Shown here piece by piece: positions 63,628 to 64,000 of a stretch of 64,000 nt of DNA. Every line of letters starts with the position of its first letter. Positions within the stretch are counted from its first letter, which is position 1. Origin of the DNA: Desulfobacula toluolica Tol2 (GTDB lineage Bacteria > Desulfobacterota > Desulfobacteria > Desulfobacterales > Desulfobacteraceae); the NCBI RefSeq assembly GCF_000307105.1, contig NC_018645.1, positions 3,495,501-3,559,500 on the forward strand. Direction: 5' to 3'. The notes under the pieces are model-generated. The model did no database searches. It was not told the DNA's origin and saw only the letters and a list, made by a program, of their open reading frames with translations. The position numbers and the translations under genes were made by a program.

Positions 63628-64000
63628 GAATTTTTCCACTCCATTACTAAAAATTAACCAATTAAAATCATTTGATTTTTATTACCAATTTTTTACACAA
63701 AACTCCGCCCAACATACTGTAATAATAAGAGTTTGATTTTTTATTTTGACAAATAAATCTGCCATGTATGTTTTTACATGTAAAGTCTTCAAAAATCCAA
63801 ACAGTGACTTTCATGCTTTGTTGTGGGCAAACCAAACAAAAAAAAACCAGGTCTTGCCCATGGCAGTTATCCAAAATTTTCATCCTAATTTACATACCCC
63901 ATAAAATAACAGACAATCTATCATTTAACAATCCATAAAGAAGACACAGCGCCTTGCAAACCAAATCACACACCCCCGGCTATAGAGCTTGATCACAAAT
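63628..64000. other. window end: intergenic region with repeat copy D
   Basis: No gene is seen in the last 373 bp. The region contains copy D of the dispersed repeat (63782-63876) and a small palindrome CATGTA-TTTTTA-CATG just before it. Confidence 0.55.
63782..63876 (+). repeat. dispersed stem-loop repeat, copy D
   Basis: The most complete copy besides A: AAAGTC and GACTTT arms around an 18-nt loop, TTTGTTGTGGGCAAACC, then GGTCTTGCCCATGGCAGTT. GGGCAA pairs with TTGCCC. The gene downstream is beyond the window. Confidence 0.75.

Overview
The window looks like chromosome of an anaerobic, AT-rich, Desulfobacter/Desulfobacula-like sulfate reducer (Desulfobacterota). This is inferred from gene content, not from a marker-gene search. 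Supporting signs are a fused gamma-alpha 2-oxoacid:ferredoxin oxidoreductase with GltD-like and FAD/NAD partners, a PEP-CTERM protein behind a sigma-54 promoter, a selenocysteine tRNA, an AmmeMemoRadiSam A protein, and a dicarboxylate uptake/malic enzyme/class I fumarase cluster with its own sigma-54 two-component system.

Layout. 1-4257 (minus): 2-oxoacid oxidoreductase operon, cut by the window start. 4496-6317: a SLOG-like protein and a YitT membrane protein. 6318-10496: PEP-CTERM toroid protein and TPR protein. 10545-19267 (minus): M20 peptidase-larC, then pgpA-recA-alaS-yejB-yejE. 19777-23537: an unknown protein, an orphan PocR histidine kinase and a SprT-like/DUF2786 protein. 23630-28247 (minus): C4-dicarboxylate transporter, malic enzyme and fumarase; 28535-32456 (plus): sensor kinase and sigma-54 response regulator that very probably control them. 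32697-32794: tRNA-Sec (selC).

32769-41000 is an 8.2 kb integrative element in the 3' end of selC, bounded by a 26-bp direct repeat. It carries small zinc-ribbon and unknown proteins, a DUF4145 protein, an ASCH protein, a membrane retropepsin-like protein, a long GC-rich structured non-coding tract, and an HTH-Rep-integrase module. The Rep is a Y2-type HUH rolling-circle initiator. Its leader carries what looks like a complete antisense-RNA copy-control switch: a minus-strand promoter, a ~98-nt RNA with a rho-independent terminator, and a sense-strand hairpin that hides the rep ribosome binding site and has a competing upstream pairing partner. A decayed copy of the element's left end lies outside its right end, suggesting a former tandem neighbour.

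41501-63627: housekeeping genes (khpA, a NifU-like scaffold, an envelope lipoprotein, M48-TPR protease, NUDIX, macrodomain, argC, M23 peptidase, secA, clpS-clpA-aat, fxsA, nitroreductase, HDOD, YihY, SDR, tRNA-Gly, NUDIX, TrpR-like, AMMECR1, ald, purB). A second signal worth following is a dispersed ~85-110 nt non-coding repeat found four times (5.1, 46.2, 59.5 and 63.8 kb). The three copies whose neighbours are visible flank NUDIX, macrodomain and SLOG-like genes, all linked to nucleotide or ADP-ribose chemistry.
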